Shown piece after piece: positions 1 to 10,528 of a DNA stretch of 60,000 nt (within the stretch, counting starts at the first letter, position 1; every line of letters starts with the position of its first letter). Below the pieces are notes generated by a model. It was not told the origin of the DNA, did no database searches, and worked only from the letters and a program-made list of their open reading frames with translations. Made by a program: the position numbers and the translations under genes. The stretch is from Adiantum capillus-veneris (taxonomy: Eukaryota; Streptophyta; Polypodiopsida; Polypodiales; Pteridaceae). The stretch is from the NCBI GenBank assembly GCA_014529385.2, contig CM043944.1:58208268-58268267 (forward strand), read 5' to 3'.

Positions 1-1626
1 CAAAGCTCGCATTTTCATTAGCCATGGTCTCCCTAGGATAAATGGGTAACCATTTCCTTTGGTAGACATGACATAGAAATCCACTGCCTTCTTAATGCCA
101 AAGGCCTCCACAAAAACATTTTTACAAATGCCTACGCACCTAGCCTTGCTATTGTTTGCCATCTTGACCCTAATTTCAGGTGTCTCATGGATGTGCATGC
201 CTAGTTTTTGCATGAGTCCCTCTGTCATGATGCAAATTTGTGCACCCCCATCCACTAGACCTTTCCTAACCAATCTCCCTTTGATGTAACAGTCTAGCAC
301 CGGTGTAATGTCCTCATTCATTTCAGCTTGTGCAATTTTTACAACAGGCACACTCTCTTTTACCTTTCTCCTAGTGCTAACTGCCCTTGTCAAATCCCTC
401 CTAACTTGTGGACATAATGCAAGAAATTGAGGCCATGAAATATCAGGACCCTTACCTCTCATGTCTTCCAACAAGTTGTACGGAGCCATACCATGTCCAA
501 GAGGGAAGTCTTGGAGGTTGATACGACGTCGAGTCCTCTTGGTTTCCTTGGTTCCCTTTGCCTTCTTGCCTTGTCCATGGTCACTCTGTGATGTGACTCC
601 TTCTTTCTCTTTACCTTTTCCTCGGCCACGCTTAATTCCATTGGCTTCCATGTCAACCTCATTTGAATTTGTCACCTCTACCACATGCACATTTGGATCT
701 GGCAAAGGTGGAACTCCTTCTACCCCTTGTGGAGGTGGTCTTGGTCCATTTGGCCTTTGTAGAAGCCTTGGTTGTTGACCAGCTCCTTCTCCTGCATTCA
801 TCACTGGGTAATTCAAGTTAGGCCTCCCTGGCTCCCCACGGGGCCATGGACAATTATACATCCCATGTCCAGACTCTCCGCAATTCCAACATTGCAAGAC
901 TCTCCTAGGTCGTGGATCTCGCTCTTCAGACTTCTTTGCTTGTCCCTTTGGACCTACAGCTTGTGCAAGGTGAATTGACAGGCTGCTTAAAGATTCGTTT
1001 AACTTCTCAATTACTTCCGCCGTTACCTCAGGAATCTCCCTCGATGTTGATGCTTGTGACTTACCTTTGGGTCTAAGACCTTCTATTGGAACCTCTCCCC
1101 TTAAGCACTTGAGTTTCCTATACTTCTCAGCAGCCCTAGTTTCAGCTGCATCAAAAGTAGCAGGTGCACCCGCCTCAACTTTTACCTTAAGGTCAGGAAA
1201 GAGTCCGGCTATGAACCTCTCCTTCTTTAAAAATTCTGCACCATCACCAGGGTTAGTAACATTTCGTATCCATAGAGCCCAAAGACGTAGAAACTCTTGC
1301 TTGTACAAGTAGTAGTCATCTAAGTCTTTTTGCTTATGAGAAACAATGTCTTGCCATAGTTTTTGAGTGTTTTGGGGATCAAAGAAGTATCTCTTAAAAC
1401 GATTCAAAACTTCTGTGTAATTCCCCTTAACTTCCTCAGGCAAAGAGTCAAACCAAGTACTAGCATCTTTCCTAAGGACCACCTCAAACATTTCTACACG
1501 TTCTTGATCAGTTACTATCCTCTTGATACGGCAAGACATCTTGAAATTCGCTAGAAATAATTCTGCATCCTCTCCAGGCTCTCCAAAGAAAAGAGGATAT
1601 CCAGACATTTGGCGTTGGCTCTTCAT
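1..1626 (-). CDS. Ty3/gypsy gag-protease, 5' part of the next tandem copy (runs off the left edge)
   Basis: This is the N-terminal part of a gag-pol polyprotein, cut by the window edge. The sequence matches 8,579-10,204 essentially base for base, so it belongs to the same element family as the complete copy beside it. It covers the capsid-like gag region, the CCHC zinc knuckle (CWNCGESGHGMYNC) and the retropepsin region (LVDGGAQ). The start was placed at the ATG at 1,626 because the residues after it (MKSQRQMSGYPLFFGEPGED) begin the gag-like block. The open frame extends slightly further upstream, without gag-like residues. It lies directly downstream of the shared LTR at 2,242-4,905, which acts as its 5' LTR. 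Confidence 0.9.
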   Translation of the reverse strand, partial: MKSQRQMSGYPLFFGEPGEDAELFLANFKMSCRIKRIVTDQERVEMFEVVLRKDASTWFDSLPEEVKGNYTEVLNRFKRYFFDPQNTQKLWQDIVSHKQKDLDDYYLYKQEFLRLWALWIRNVTNPGDGAEFLKKERFIAGLFPDLKVKVEAGAPATFDAAETRAAEKYRKLKCLRGEVPIEGLRPKGKSQASTSREIPEVTAEVIEKLNESLSSLSIHLAQAVGPKGQAKKSEERDPRPRRVLQCWNCGESGHGMYNCPWPRGEPGRPNLNYPVMNAGEGAGQQPRLLQRPNGPRPPPQGVEGVPPLPDPNVHVVEVTNSNEVDMEANGIKRGRGKGKEKEGVTSQSDHGQGKKAKGTKETKRTRRRINLQDFPLGHGMAPYNLLEDMRGKGPDISWPQFLALCPQVRRDLTRAVSTRRKVKESVPVVKIAQAEMNEDITPVLDCYIKGRLVRKGLVDGGAQICIMTEGLMQKLGMHIHETPEIRVKMANNSKARCVGICKNVFVEAFGIKKAVDFYVMSTKGNGYPFILGRPWLMKMRAL

Positions 1627-1710
1627 TGAATTAATTTCAAAGTGACGCGTTTTTGTTTTTTCTTTCTTTAAAAGATTTACACAATAATATTTTCTAAATT
1701 GCAATCTATT

Positions 1711-1929
1711 CTACAACAAAATAAAAATATTCACATCAAATGACCTATGATAATCAATAAGAGGTAGAATGACAGGGTTTGGTGATGCGAGAATTTCTCC
1801 TACTCTTTGGGCACCAAACATGAATACCATACGTTGTTGAAAATGGATTTTTCTACTAATTGCAATGTTTATTCTAATGTGTGGAGTGAAATGGAAGGGG
1901 AAAACCTCTATTCCTGGGCCATTATCCAT
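1711..1929 (-). CDS. Gypsy leader small ORF, type A (left tandem copy)
   Basis: A 72-residue ORF between the PBS and gag, identical to the ORF at 10,289-10,507. Key residues are ISRKIHFQQR followed by an FGxxR block, NPVILPLIDY and SFDVNIFILL. It is homologous to a plus-strand ORF at 58,307-58,531 in a diverged gypsy element, and more distantly to the neighbouring type B ORF. No known domain is recognised. Conservation across elements suggests it is translated. Confidence 0.6.
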   Translation of the reverse strand: MDNGPGIEVFPFHFTPHIRINIAISRKIHFQQRMVFMFGAQRVGEILASPNPVILPLIDYHRSFDVNIFILL

Positions 1930-1950
1930 GGTCTATGCATGACCTAATAC

Positions 1951-2163
1951 TCAAAACAAAACAAAAATATAGACGTCCAAACTAAGGTCGTACCTAATCA
2001 GAGGCAAAATAAAAGGGTTTACTGAAGCGTTTATCTCGGCCAACCTAAGAGGACCTAAAATCCTACGAATTACTCGCTGAAATTGCAACTTAGTACTAAC
2101 AATTATGTGTACCTTTTGCCTTGCAATGGGAATGAAAGGATCATACAAATTCTCGTGATTCAT
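1951..2163 (-). CDS. Gypsy leader small ORF, type B (left tandem copy)
   Basis: A 70-residue ORF, first after the PBS and 21 bases ahead of the type A ORF. Key residues are IPIARQ, IIVSTKLQFQR, NPFILPLIRY and LDVYIFVLF. It is identical to the ORF at 10,529-10,741. Its second half aligns with the type A ORF, so the two look like products of an old tandem duplication. Function unknown. Confidence 0.6.
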   Translation of the reverse strand: MNHENLYDPFIPIARQKVHIIVSTKLQFQRVIRRILGPLRLAEINASVNPFILPLIRYDLSLDVYIFVLF

Positions 2164-2220
2164 GCAACCTACTTGACTATGCTAAAGGTTGAACCTACAC
2201 AAAAAGATACACAAGCCTTT

Positions 2221-2237
2221 CCTCAGTGGGGGCACCA
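2221..2237 (-). promoter_or_regulatory. Primer-binding site of the gypsy element (left copy)
   Basis: On the minus strand, TGGTGCCCCCACTGAGG follows the LTR end (...CCGCCTCA) after a few spacer bases. A TGG-initial sequence at this place is the usual PBS form, complementary to a tRNA 3' CCA end. The particular tRNA was not identified. Confidence 0.7.
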
Positions 2238-3079
2238 AAATTGAGGCGGTCCGGGGCGGGCAACAAGAGAGGCGACCTCTAAACACCCCTCAAGGCTCCC
2301 GTGCTGCTCAATTGGGGCTGGGGCAACCACAAGCACAACACAACAACAAACCCACAGCCAAACCAAAACAAGATAGGGGCACCACCTAGTTATGGTATGC
2401 GAACTAGGACGCAAGAGAGATTTTGGCACAACCAAGAAGATGCACCACACAACACACACAAACAACCTCACACCAAGACACACATGAAATGGACCAAAGA
2501 GAGCTAGAGCAAAGGGAAGAGAGAGAGGGAAGGATCTTGCGTAATACCTTATTTGTGACTTGCAAATGGAGATGGTTCGTTATGATGCTATCGTAGAACT
2601 TGTACAAAACTCACTCAATGCTTAGTGATTGCTAATCATTGCCAAAACACACACACACTGTCTTAGGGTGTGGGAGACCTCTCACCACAATACCCTCTTA
2701 CAATGGACACAAAACTGGCAATGGAAAACACACTAAAACACTTTCTCAAATCAAGATCAACCGATAAAACTCAAAATACACAAGTCACCTTGAATTTACC
2801 AAACCGTATTGCACAAATGGAAGGACGAAGATTCAAACGTCGAATCACGCCTTTGATGCACCAAACCTCAATTTATTGATGATGAAGGAGCATGTAAAAT
2901 AGTGGTTTTGAGATTTGTGGAACTCACGCTCTCTCACTTGCAATGTGTAGCTTGAAGGCTTCTCTCACACCAAGAGTGAAGCTCACAAGTGGTTGCTACA
3001 CCTAAGTCTCTCCTCACGCATAGAGTGTTGGGGTGCTATGTGAGATATTGGAGGTTGTTTTACAAGAAGGAGAGGGGCC

Positions 3080-3087
3080 TATTTATA
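3080..3087 (-). promoter_or_regulatory. TATA box in LTR
   Basis: The minus strand reads ACCTATAAATAGGCCCC, a strong TATA element inside the LTR. Transcription is expected about 25-35 bases further on, near 3,045-3,055, and would run towards gag. The same element is at 11,660-11,667 in the other LTR. Confidence 0.6.
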
Positions 3088-4886
3088 GGTTGGAGACCCC
3101 TCATAAAGATTATTGGAAATCCTAATTTACAAGCTAACAAATCAGGATTATGAATTTTTTGAATATCAAAACATTGCGGGCCTTCTTTGTCTGCTTGAGT
3201 CATGGGTGTGGGCTCAAAAGAGAGCATTATTGATGGTAAATAAGGTGAAAGTCAGTAAGGAGAGAGAAAGAGAGAGAGAGAGTGTGTGTTACTATACACA
3301 TGTCTTGAGGTGAGGTGTCTTTTATGGTTAGGTCAATGCTATTTTGTGTTAGCATGTTAGTCGTTAGTAATTACTAGAAAGTTAATGTTACATTTACAAT
3401 GGGTAGAGTGATTTGATTTGATGAAGGAAGAGGGGTGAATTAAAAGAGAATCATTGAGATGGTGAAGCTTTGAAGAAGCTTGAACTCACCCTTGTGTAGA
3501 TTGTGGAAAAAATGACCGCTGGTCTTCTTCTTCTTCTTCGCTTCTTTACGCCGCCGCTGCCAAGGTTGATCATCGTGATGAAAATGGTAATTCCGTTGAT
3601 GAGATCTTTTGATTTGCAGAGGTTAAGCATGGTACACATGCTGAATTTATGTATATATATAAGGAGTAAGATGGAATTGTACTTTGGAGATAATAGAGAG
3701 AGGCATAGAGATGGTGTATGTACATGGAGAGCTCATATGAGAGCTATGGGAGTAAGTGGGGAGGTTAATGGTGAAGAAGGTGAGAGAAACCATTGAAGGT
3801 GCAGGTTTGAGTGAGGGATTGAGAGAAATGTGTGTGTGTGTGTAGAAGTGTGGAAAGAGGTGAGAGAAGACTAGGGGCTACTTGTGAAAAAAGTGGGCAG
3901 ACTGGGGTCCACTCAAAAAATCATAGCTCACCGCTGGTAGCTCCAAAAATCATGAAAACATTTGAGGTGATTATTCAGAGCGTGGGCTACATTTTCTCTT
4001 TTGACCACTGCTCCAAATTCGGAGTGGAGATAGGTGCCAAAATTCTCACCAAAAAGCCTGTTTTTATGCTTGCAAAAGTCTTTTAGTGGACCCCTCCTTT
4101 GTTGAATTTGTACAATGCATCCAAGAGTGAGCCCCTCCTTTGTCATATCATAATACAAAGCATCCAAGTTGCCCTTGACACATGCATGGAGGAGGATTAT
4201 TGGTGAATAAAGAAATATATACATGGTGGGACCAGTGTATGGACTATTCATGGACTTTAGCTCAATGAGCACATGGTGTTAGAATAATGAGTAAAAATAA
4301 TAATAAAAATATGGAGGAGTTATGGATATGGAAAGATATTGGAATCATATGATATGATCCCTCCTTGAATTATTTTGGGTGAAAGAGGAAAAGGTATGCA
4401 AGTAAATAATATAATAAAAGTAACCAATGAGTAGAAATCAATTTTTTGTTTTCACGAGGGTGAGGGTGAAAATGTGGGAGTGATTTGTATAAAGGAAAAA
4501 TATGAGGTTAGAGTATGTACTATTGGCAAAAAATATAATTATGGTGTAAGAGGATGAAAGAAGGTGTACATAGGTTTAATAAAACACACACCTAAGTAGA
4601 AATATTTAAATAAAATACCAAAATAATTATAAAAAATCCCTATATTTAGGCCATATATACAATGAAATATTTACACACAAAGAGGCCATAATATACTTTT
4701 ATTTTTTATTTTTTTTATTTTTTTTGGCTCACCTAGCCCAGTGACTAGCTAGCTGAGGGTTTTTAAAGAAAATATAGGAAAAGCCCCCTAACTCACACAC
4801 GCCTATTTGCAGTGAAATGGTAGGGATAGCCATAGTGTTTGGGTGATTTTGGTAGGGTGGAGTAACTTAGTATAGCAATTATGGAG

Positions 4887-4901
4887 AGCCGAAAAACGGC
4901 T
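4887..4901 (-). promoter_or_regulatory. Perfect hairpin at LTR tip
   Basis: The LTR tip carries AGCCG-TTTTT-CGGCT, a 5 bp perfect stem with a five-base loop, three bases inside the LTR end. It is repeated in the other LTR at about 13,468-13,482. It may matter for integrase end recognition or RNA structure, which is inference. Confidence 0.4.
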
Positions 4902-4909
4902 ATCATTAG

Positions 4910-4918
4910 CCCTCCCCC
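4910..4918 (-). promoter_or_regulatory. Polypurine tract (left LTR)
   Basis: The minus strand reads GGGGGAGGG just before the LTR start, after the gag-pol stop codon. This is the plus-strand priming site used in reverse transcription. An identical tract sits at 13,491-13,499. Confidence 0.7.
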
Positions 4919-4933
4919 AGGATGATGGTATAT

Positions 4934-7900
4934 TCATGTACCATCATAGAGCATCTTTTCCAAAGAGAGTGCTTTAGAGTCCTTGACGAGATCTTCATTG
5001 TTTGGCCCCTCAGAATTTTGGCTGGAGTTACACTCATGCTTCATGTAACAATACTTACATGAGACAGAGGCCTTTGGACAGATCTTTGGTAGAAGGCGAC
5101 TCAAATAGGGCTTCAAGCGATACCCGTTTACCTTCCTGGAGTGCTCTTTACCATTCAAGTCCATAAGCTGATAGTAACTAGAATTGAAAGCCTTTTTGAC
5201 TATGTATGGCCCTTGCCATCTAGTTTCAAACTTGGCATCAAAACGATTGTCAAGTCGATTGTCATACCTTAGCACAAGCTCTCCTTCCTTGATGCCTTTG
5301 TCCTTCAGTTTCTTGTCGTGCGATTCTTTCGCTTGTGTGGCTTTCCTCTTGTAGCACTCGTATGCTGCTTCTCTTTTCCACTCAAGCTCCACTAACGTAA
5401 GAAGTCGATCCATCCATACCTCTTGATCATCTTGTGCTCCTTTGCCATGAAGTCGCATTGTTGGAATGTTGAGCTCGATAGGCTGCAAAGCCTCTTGACC
5501 ATAGACCAAGTGAAATGGTGTGAACTCCGTGGCTTCCCTATATGTGGTTCGATATGCCCACAAGGCACCATCCAAGAAGTCATCCCATAATTTTGTCTTG
5601 TTTTGCACCATCTTTCTAATGATTCCTGCAATGACACCATTAGCCTTCTCCACCAAACCATTTGACTGTGGGTAGTATGGTGTGCTATGACGATGTAGAA
5701 TGTGAAGCTCTTCACAAACTTCTGTGAGCAAGCCCTTCCTAAACCCTGGGCCATTATCAGAAACAATCTCCAAAGGTGTGCCAAATCTGCAACAAATGTG
5801 AGTGTACACAAACTTGCTAACCGTCCTCTCATTCACTCTTGCCACACTTTGAGCTTCCACCCACCTAGTCATATAGTCTACAGCCACTAGAATGTAGAGT
5901 TTACCATTTTTTGTCCTAGGCAGAGGACCCATAGCATCAATGCCCCACTTTTCAAAGGGTCCATTTGCAAGCACTATTTGCCTCGGGCCATGCACCAACC
6001 TTCTATTTCCATTTATCTGACAATTGTGACAGCTTTTACACCAATGTTGAACATCCACATGCAAGCTTGGCCAAACATACCCCGCAAGCAAAATCTTCTT
6101 CACAGTTGATTCTTGGGCAAAATGACCACCACATGCCTCTTCATGCAAACCTTTTAGAATGGCTGGAATTTCCTCAATAGTTGGTACTCTTCTGCATACT
6201 TGATCCTTCCCTTTTTGATAGAGGGAGCCTTCTAGGAAGAGATATACGCTTGCCTTCTTCATGAGTCTCCTCTTCTGAGCTTTTGTGAAGTCTGGTGGAA
6301 ACTCACCCTCCAAAATGTAGCCAATGATGGGAGCCAATGACTCCAATCCCTGGTACCTCGGTTGCTTCACAGCAGCCGCCACCATGATGACCTGCACTTC
6401 TTTCTTTACACATGCAACGGCTTGTTGTGCAAGTAAATCAGCATCTTCATTCTGTTTCCTAGGAATATGATATAGTTGCACTTCTTCAAATTGATTAAAC
6501 AATCTACGAATGGCATGAACTTTTGTCCGTAAGCTCTCATTCTTGCATGCCCAAATGCCTAAAATCTGTTTAACAATGAGAAGTGCATCTCCCTTTACCA
6601 TGAGGCGTTGTATCCCTTGGCCAATGCACATCTTCAAACCTTGAAGTAGAGTGTCATATTCTGCTTCATTGTTGCTAGCTGAACTTGGTAGATTGAACTT
6701 CTCTTTCATGACCACCTCTCCACTTGGGTTGAGCAACACTAGCCCTCCCCCTGCTTTTCCTGTGGCTCGTCGAAAAGCTCCATCAAAGAACAAGGTAAAA
6801 GCATTGGGAATACTTTTTGGTGGTGGCAATGGTAGGGTCTTTACTTGAGGCACCTTAATTTCCTTCTTATGTACCCTATAAGTGAGAATCCCTGCCAATT
6901 GTGCACGCACACTATCTTCTACCTTGAAAGAGTATTGGAACTCTTGCAACTCCATAATCCACTTTGAGATCCTAGTACTAAGATTCATTTGAGATGACAC
7001 CCAAGGGAACAAATTTTCTGCAGTGAGAATTACAAAAGGTTTTGGTAGTAGGTAGGATCTAAACTTTCTCACCGCAAACATGAGAGAAAGCATCATGAGT
7101 TCTGCTTCTGTGTAGTCTCTCTCCAAAGCATTCATGACCCTACTAGCAAAGTAGATGGGTCGCATCCTTGTACTGTGGGGATCTTGTTGTAGCAACACAA
7201 CACCAATTGTTTCCCTTCCAACACTAGAGCTAACAAAGAATGTGTACTCCCAACAAGGAGGCATGAGTGTTGGTAGCTCTGACAAAATGACTTTAATGTT
7301 ACAAAAATACTCTTCAAGCTCATCAGACCATGCAAATTCTACTTGTTGTGTCAACTTTTGCAAAGGATGAAGCAACTCCGAGGCTAAGTGAATGAAGCGT
7401 GACATATACTTCACCTTCTGAATGAAAGAGATGACCTCCTTAAGACTCTTCGGTGATGGGAGCTCAATAAGAGCCTTTGCCTTTGAAGGATCCACCTCAA
7501 TGCCTTTATAGGAAACCTTGTGACCGAGCAAGATCACTTCATCCTCACCTATGTGGCACTTGTCGGGGTTGAGTTGACCTCCCATGTCGTAGAGCTTCTT
7601 TAAACCTTCTTCTACCCTTTGTAGATGCAATGATTCTGAGCTATAAATGCAAAAATCATCAATGAACACCCTAATTGACTTTCCAAAGAATGCTTGAAAC
7701 ACCATGTTCATGAAACGTTGGAATGTTGCAGGAGCATTTGTCAGACCAAATGGCATGACTCTAAAAGCATAACAACCCCAAGGAGTGATAAAGGTTGTTT
7801 TCAATTGATCTTCCAATGCGATACCTATTTGAAAGTAGCCTGAGTAGCCATCACACACAGTGTACTTCTCATGACTAGCTACTTCATTTAGTATCTCATC

Positions 7901-10204
7901 CTGAAATGGGAGGGGAAAGTGATCTCTTTTTGTTGCCTGATTGAGTGGACGGTAATCCACACACACCCTCCACTTTCCGTTCTTCTTAGGAGTGACAACA
8001 ACAGGAGAGACCCACTCTGAATTCTCCACTGGATAAATGAACCCTGCTGCTAGAAGCTTTCTTACCTCCTTGAGTAAAGCCTGCTCCTTGATGACTCCTA
8101 GCCTTCGTAGCTTCTGAGCCTTAGGTGTGGCCTCTGGCTTCAACTCAATTTTGTGTTGAACAACATCTACTCCACGCACATCGGTGTAGTCTTTAGCAAA
8201 AAGCCTAGGAAACTTCCTTAGCACACATTTGAACTCCTCTCTTTCATCCTTTGTAAGTGTTGTTGATAGCATACCTTCCAGCATCCCTTCATCTTGATAT
8301 TCACCTTCGTTCTCTTGAGGACCTACCTCCTCCAAGCCTTGACAAGAGGTCTCTTGGTTGCTTGGCTTAAACCTTACCCCCATGACTTCGATGGAAGACT
8401 CCTCTTCAGTAATGCTGCCGCTACTTTCTTCTTCTGAAGTGCTATCGGTCCAACCTTCTTCCGTCTCACTTTGAGATGATTCTTCATGGAGCTCCTCTTG
8501 GCGTTGCTCCTTCATGTCAAAGACAACCTTCTTATGATTGTCATTCCTGCAAATTAATTTCCCACTTTCCCAATCCTGCAAAGCTCGCATTTTCATTAGC
8601 CATGGTCTCCCTAGGATAAATGGGTAACCATTTCCTTTGGTAGACATGACATAGAAATCCACTGCCTTCTTAATGCCAAAGGCCTCCACAAAAACATTTT
8701 TACAAATGCCTACGCACCTAGCCTTGCTATTGTTTGCCATCTTGACCCTAATTTCAGGTGTCTCATGGATGTGCATGCCTAGTTTTTGCATGAGTCCCTC
8801 TGTCATGATGCAAATTTGTGCACCCCCATCCACTAGACCTTTCCTAACCAATCTCCCTTTGATGTAACAGTCTAGCACCGGTGTAATGTCCTCATTCATT
8901 TCAGCTTGTGCAATTTTTACAACAGGCACACTCTCTTTTACCTTTCTCCTAGTGCTAACTGCCCTTGTCAAATCCCTCCTAACTTGTGGACATAATGCAA
9001 GAAATTGAGGCCATGAAATATCAGGACCCTTACCTCTCATGTCTTCCAACAAGTTGTACGGAGCCATACCATGTCCAAGAGGGAAGTCTTGGAGGTTGAT
9101 ACGACGTCGAGTCCTCTTGGTTTCCTTGGTTCCCTTTGCCTTCTTGCCTTGTCCATGGTCACTCTGTGATGTGACTCCTTCTTTCTCTTTACCTTTTCCT
9201 CGGCCACGCTTAATTCCATTGGCTTCCATGTCAACCTCATTTGAATTTGTCACCTCTACCACATGCACATTTGGATCTGGCAAAGGTGGAACTCCTTCTA
9301 CCCCTTGTGGAGGTGGTCTTGGTCCATTTGGCCTTTGTAGAAGCCTTGGTTGTTGACCAGCTCCTTCTCCTGCATTCATCACTGGGTAATTCAAGTTAGG
9401 CCTCCCTGGCTCCCCACGGGGCCATGGACAATTATACATCCCATGTCCAGACTCTCCGCAATTCCAACATTGCAAGACTCTCCTAGGTCGTGGATCTCGC
9501 TCTTCAGACTTCTTTGCTTGTCCCTTTGGACCTACAGCTTGTGCAAGGTGAATTGACAGGCTGCTTAAAGATTCGTTTAACTTCTCAATTACTTCCGCCG
9601 TTACCTCAGGAATCTCCCTCGATGTTGATGCTTGTGACTTACCTTTGGGTCTAAGACCTTCTATTGGAACCTCTCCCCTTAAGCACTTGAGTTTCCTATA
9701 CTTCTCAGCAGCCCTAGTTTCAGCTGCATCAAAAGTAGCAGGTGCACCCGCCTCAACTTTTACCTTAAGGTCAGGAAAGAGTCCGGCTATGAACCTCTCC
9801 TTCTTTAAAAATTCTGCACCATCACCAGGGTTAGTAACATTTCGTATCCATAGAGCCCAAAGACGTAGAAACTCTTGCTTGTACAAGTAGTAGTCATCTA
9901 AGTCTTTTTGCTTATGAGAAACAATGTCTTGCCATAGTTTTTGAGTGTTTTGGGGATCAAAGAAGTATCTCTTAAAACGATTCAAAACTTCTGTGTAATT
10001 CCCCTTAACTTCCTCAGGCAAAGAGTCAAACCAAGTACTAGCATCTTTCCTAAGGACCACCTCAAACATTTCTACACGTTCTTGATCAGTTACTATCCTC
10101 TTGATACGGCAAGACATCTTGAAATTCGCTAGAAATAATTCTGCATCCTCTCCAGGCTCTCCAAAGAAAAGAGGATATCCAGACATTTGGCGTTGGCTCT
10201 TCAT
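4934..10204 (-). CDS. Complete Ty3/gypsy gag-pol polyprotein (Tat-like, dual RNase H)
   Basis: An uninterrupted polyprotein of about 1,756 residues from the ATG at 10,204. Domains in order: gag; CCHC knuckle at about 246 (CWNCGESGHGMYNC); retropepsin with DGGA at about 459; reverse transcriptase with FIDD at about 849; the native RNase H/connection region (ending near AVRKFRSYLL); a second, archaeal-type RNase H starting FFDGA at about 1,141 with NNEAEYD and later D residues; integrase with an HHCC zinc site, D1423 (GIDAMGPL), D1483 (SDNGPG) and E1519 (NGLVEKANG), which gives DD35E spacing; and a GPY/F-like tail (RWQGPY). There is no chromodomain. The second RNase H places it with the Tat/Ogre-like plant lineage. 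All catalytic residues are present, so the element may still be active. Gag and pol share one frame with no internal stop. Confidence 0.95.
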   Translation of the reverse strand: MKSQRQMSGYPLFFGEPGEDAELFLANFKMSCRIKRIVTDQERVEMFEVVLRKDASTWFDSLPEEVKGNYTEVLNRFKRYFFDPQNTQKLWQDIVSHKQKDLDDYYLYKQEFLRLWALWIRNVTNPGDGAEFLKKERFIAGLFPDLKVKVEAGAPATFDAAETRAAEKYRKLKCLRGEVPIEGLRPKGKSQASTSREIPEVTAEVIEKLNESLSSLSIHLAQAVGPKGQAKKSEERDPRPRRVLQCWNCGESGHGMYNCPWPRGEPGRPNLNYPVMNAGEGAGQQPRLLQRPNGPRPPPQGVEGVPPLPDPNVHVVEVTNSNEVDMEANGIKRGRGKGKEKEGVTSQSDHGQGKKAKGTKETKRTRRRINLQDFPLGHGMAPYNLLEDMRGKGPDISWPQFLALCPQVRRDLTRAVSTRRKVKESVPVVKIAQAEMNEDITPVLDCYIKGRLVRKGLVDGGAQICIMTEGLMQKLGMHIHETPEIRVKMANNSKARCVGICKNVFVEAFGIKKAVDFYVMSTKGNGYPFILGRPWLMKMRALQDWESGKLICRNDNHKKVVFDMKEQRQEELHEESSQSETEEGWTDSTSEEESSGSITEEESSIEVMGVRFKPSNQETSCQGLEEVGPQENEGEYQDEGMLEGMLSTTLTKDEREEFKCVLRKFPRLFAKDYTDVRGVDVVQHKIELKPEATPKAQKLRRLGVIKEQALLKEVRKLLAAGFIYPVENSEWVSPVVVTPKKNGKWRVCVDYRPLNQATKRDHFPLPFQDEILNEVASHEKYTVCDGYSGYFQIGIALEDQLKTTFITPWGCYAFRVMPFGLTNAPATFQRFMNMVFQAFFGKSIRVFIDDFCIYSSESLHLQRVEEGLKKLYDMGGQLNPDKCHIGEDEVILLGHKVSYKGIEVDPSKAKALIELPSPKSLKEVISFIQKVKYMSRFIHLASELLHPLQKLTQQVEFAWSDELEEYFCNIKVILSELPTLMPPCWEYTFFVSSSVGRETIGVVLLQQDPHSTRMRPIYFASRVMNALERDYTEAELMMLSLMFAVRKFRSYLLPKPFVILTAENLFPWVSSQMNLSTRISKWIMELQEFQYSFKVEDSVRAQLAGILTYRVHKKEIKVPQVKTLPLPPPKSIPNAFTLFFDGAFRRATGKAGGGLVLLNPSGEVVMKEKFNLPSSASNNEAEYDTLLQGLKMCIGQGIQRLMVKGDALLIVKQILGIWACKNESLRTKVHAIRRLFNQFEEVQLYHIPRKQNEDADLLAQQAVACVKKEVQVIMVAAAVKQPRYQGLESLAPIIGYILEGEFPPDFTKAQKRRLMKKASVYLFLEGSLYQKGKDQVCRRVPTIEEIPAILKGLHEEACGGHFAQESTVKKILLAGYVWPSLHVDVQHWCKSCHNCQINGNRRLVHGPRQIVLANGPFEKWGIDAMGPLPRTKNGKLYILVAVDYMTRWVEAQSVARVNERTVSKFVYTHICCRFGTPLEIVSDNGPGFRKGLLTEVCEELHILHRHSTPYYPQSNGLVEKANGVIAGIIRKMVQNKTKLWDDFLDGALWAYRTTYREATEFTPFHLVYGQEALQPIELNIPTMRLHGKGAQDDQEVWMDRLLTLVELEWKREAAYECYKRKATQAKESHDKKLKDKGIKEGELVLRYDNRLDNRFDAKFETRWQGPYIVKKAFNSSYYQLMDLNGKEHSRKVNGYRLKPYLSRLLPKICPKASVSCKYCYMKHECNSSQNSEGPNNEDLVKDSKALSLEKMLYDGT

Positions 10205-10288
10205 TGAATTAATTTCAAAGTGACGCGTTTTTGTTTTTTCTTTCTTTAAAAGATTTACACAATAATATTTTCTAAATTGCAATCTATT

Positions 10289-10507
10289 CTACAACAAAAT
10301 AAAAATATTCACATCAAATGACCTATGATAATCAATAAGAGGTAGAATGACAGGGTTTGGTGATGCGAGAATTTCTCCTACTCTTTGGGCACCAAACATG
10401 AATACCATACGTTGTTGAAAATGGATTTTTCTACTAATTGCAATGTTTATTCTAATGTGTGGAGTGAAATGGAAGGGGAAAACCTCTATTCCTGGGCCAT
10501 TATCCAT
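10289..10507 (-). CDS. Gypsy leader small ORF, type A (complete element)
   Basis: This 72-residue ORF ends just ahead of the gag frame. Around ISRKIHFQQR it matches the plus-strand ORF at 58,307-58,531 residue for residue, while the codons differ mainly at third positions (AGA/CGA, AAA/AAG, ATC/ATT, CAT/CAC, CGT/CGC). That is the pattern expected of a protein under purifying selection. It shares the FGxxR, P-ILPL-Y and DV-I-L pattern with the type B ORF just upstream. No signal peptide or clear membrane segment is evident. It is not recognised as any known family. Confidence 0.65.
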   Translation of the reverse strand: MDNGPGIEVFPFHFTPHIRINIAISRKIHFQQRMVFMFGAQRVGEILASPNPVILPLIDYHRSFDVNIFILL

Positions 10508-10528
10508 GGTCTATGCATGACCTAATAC

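Larger units (their letters stand above)
2242..4905 (-). repeat. Gypsy LTR shared between tandem copies (3' LTR of the complete element)
   Basis: A 2,664 bp LTR with 5'-TG...CA-3' ends. On the minus strand it opens TGATAGCCG and closes CCGCCTCA. The upstream end adjoins a polypurine tract (4,910-4,918) and the downstream end adjoins the PBS (2,221-2,237). It differs from the LTR at 10,820-13,486 by about four substitutions and two small indels (an AC microsatellite and one base near 4,520), so the insertion is recent. It serves as 3' LTR of the complete copy and 5' LTR of the copy running off the left edge. It contains a TATA-type promoter and a GA microsatellite near 3,260-3,285. Nothing in it looks convincingly coding. 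Confidence 0.85.

Noticed and set aside
3928-4272. 114-codon ORF in the LTR (repeated at 12,508-12,852)
   Set aside because: No recognisable features, lies in U3-type sequence, and no homologue in the second gypsy element was seen; chance ORF.
5392-5832. 146-codon ORF on the minus strand within the integrase region (repeated at 13,973-14,413)
   Set aside because: Out-of-frame shadow of the pol polyprotein.
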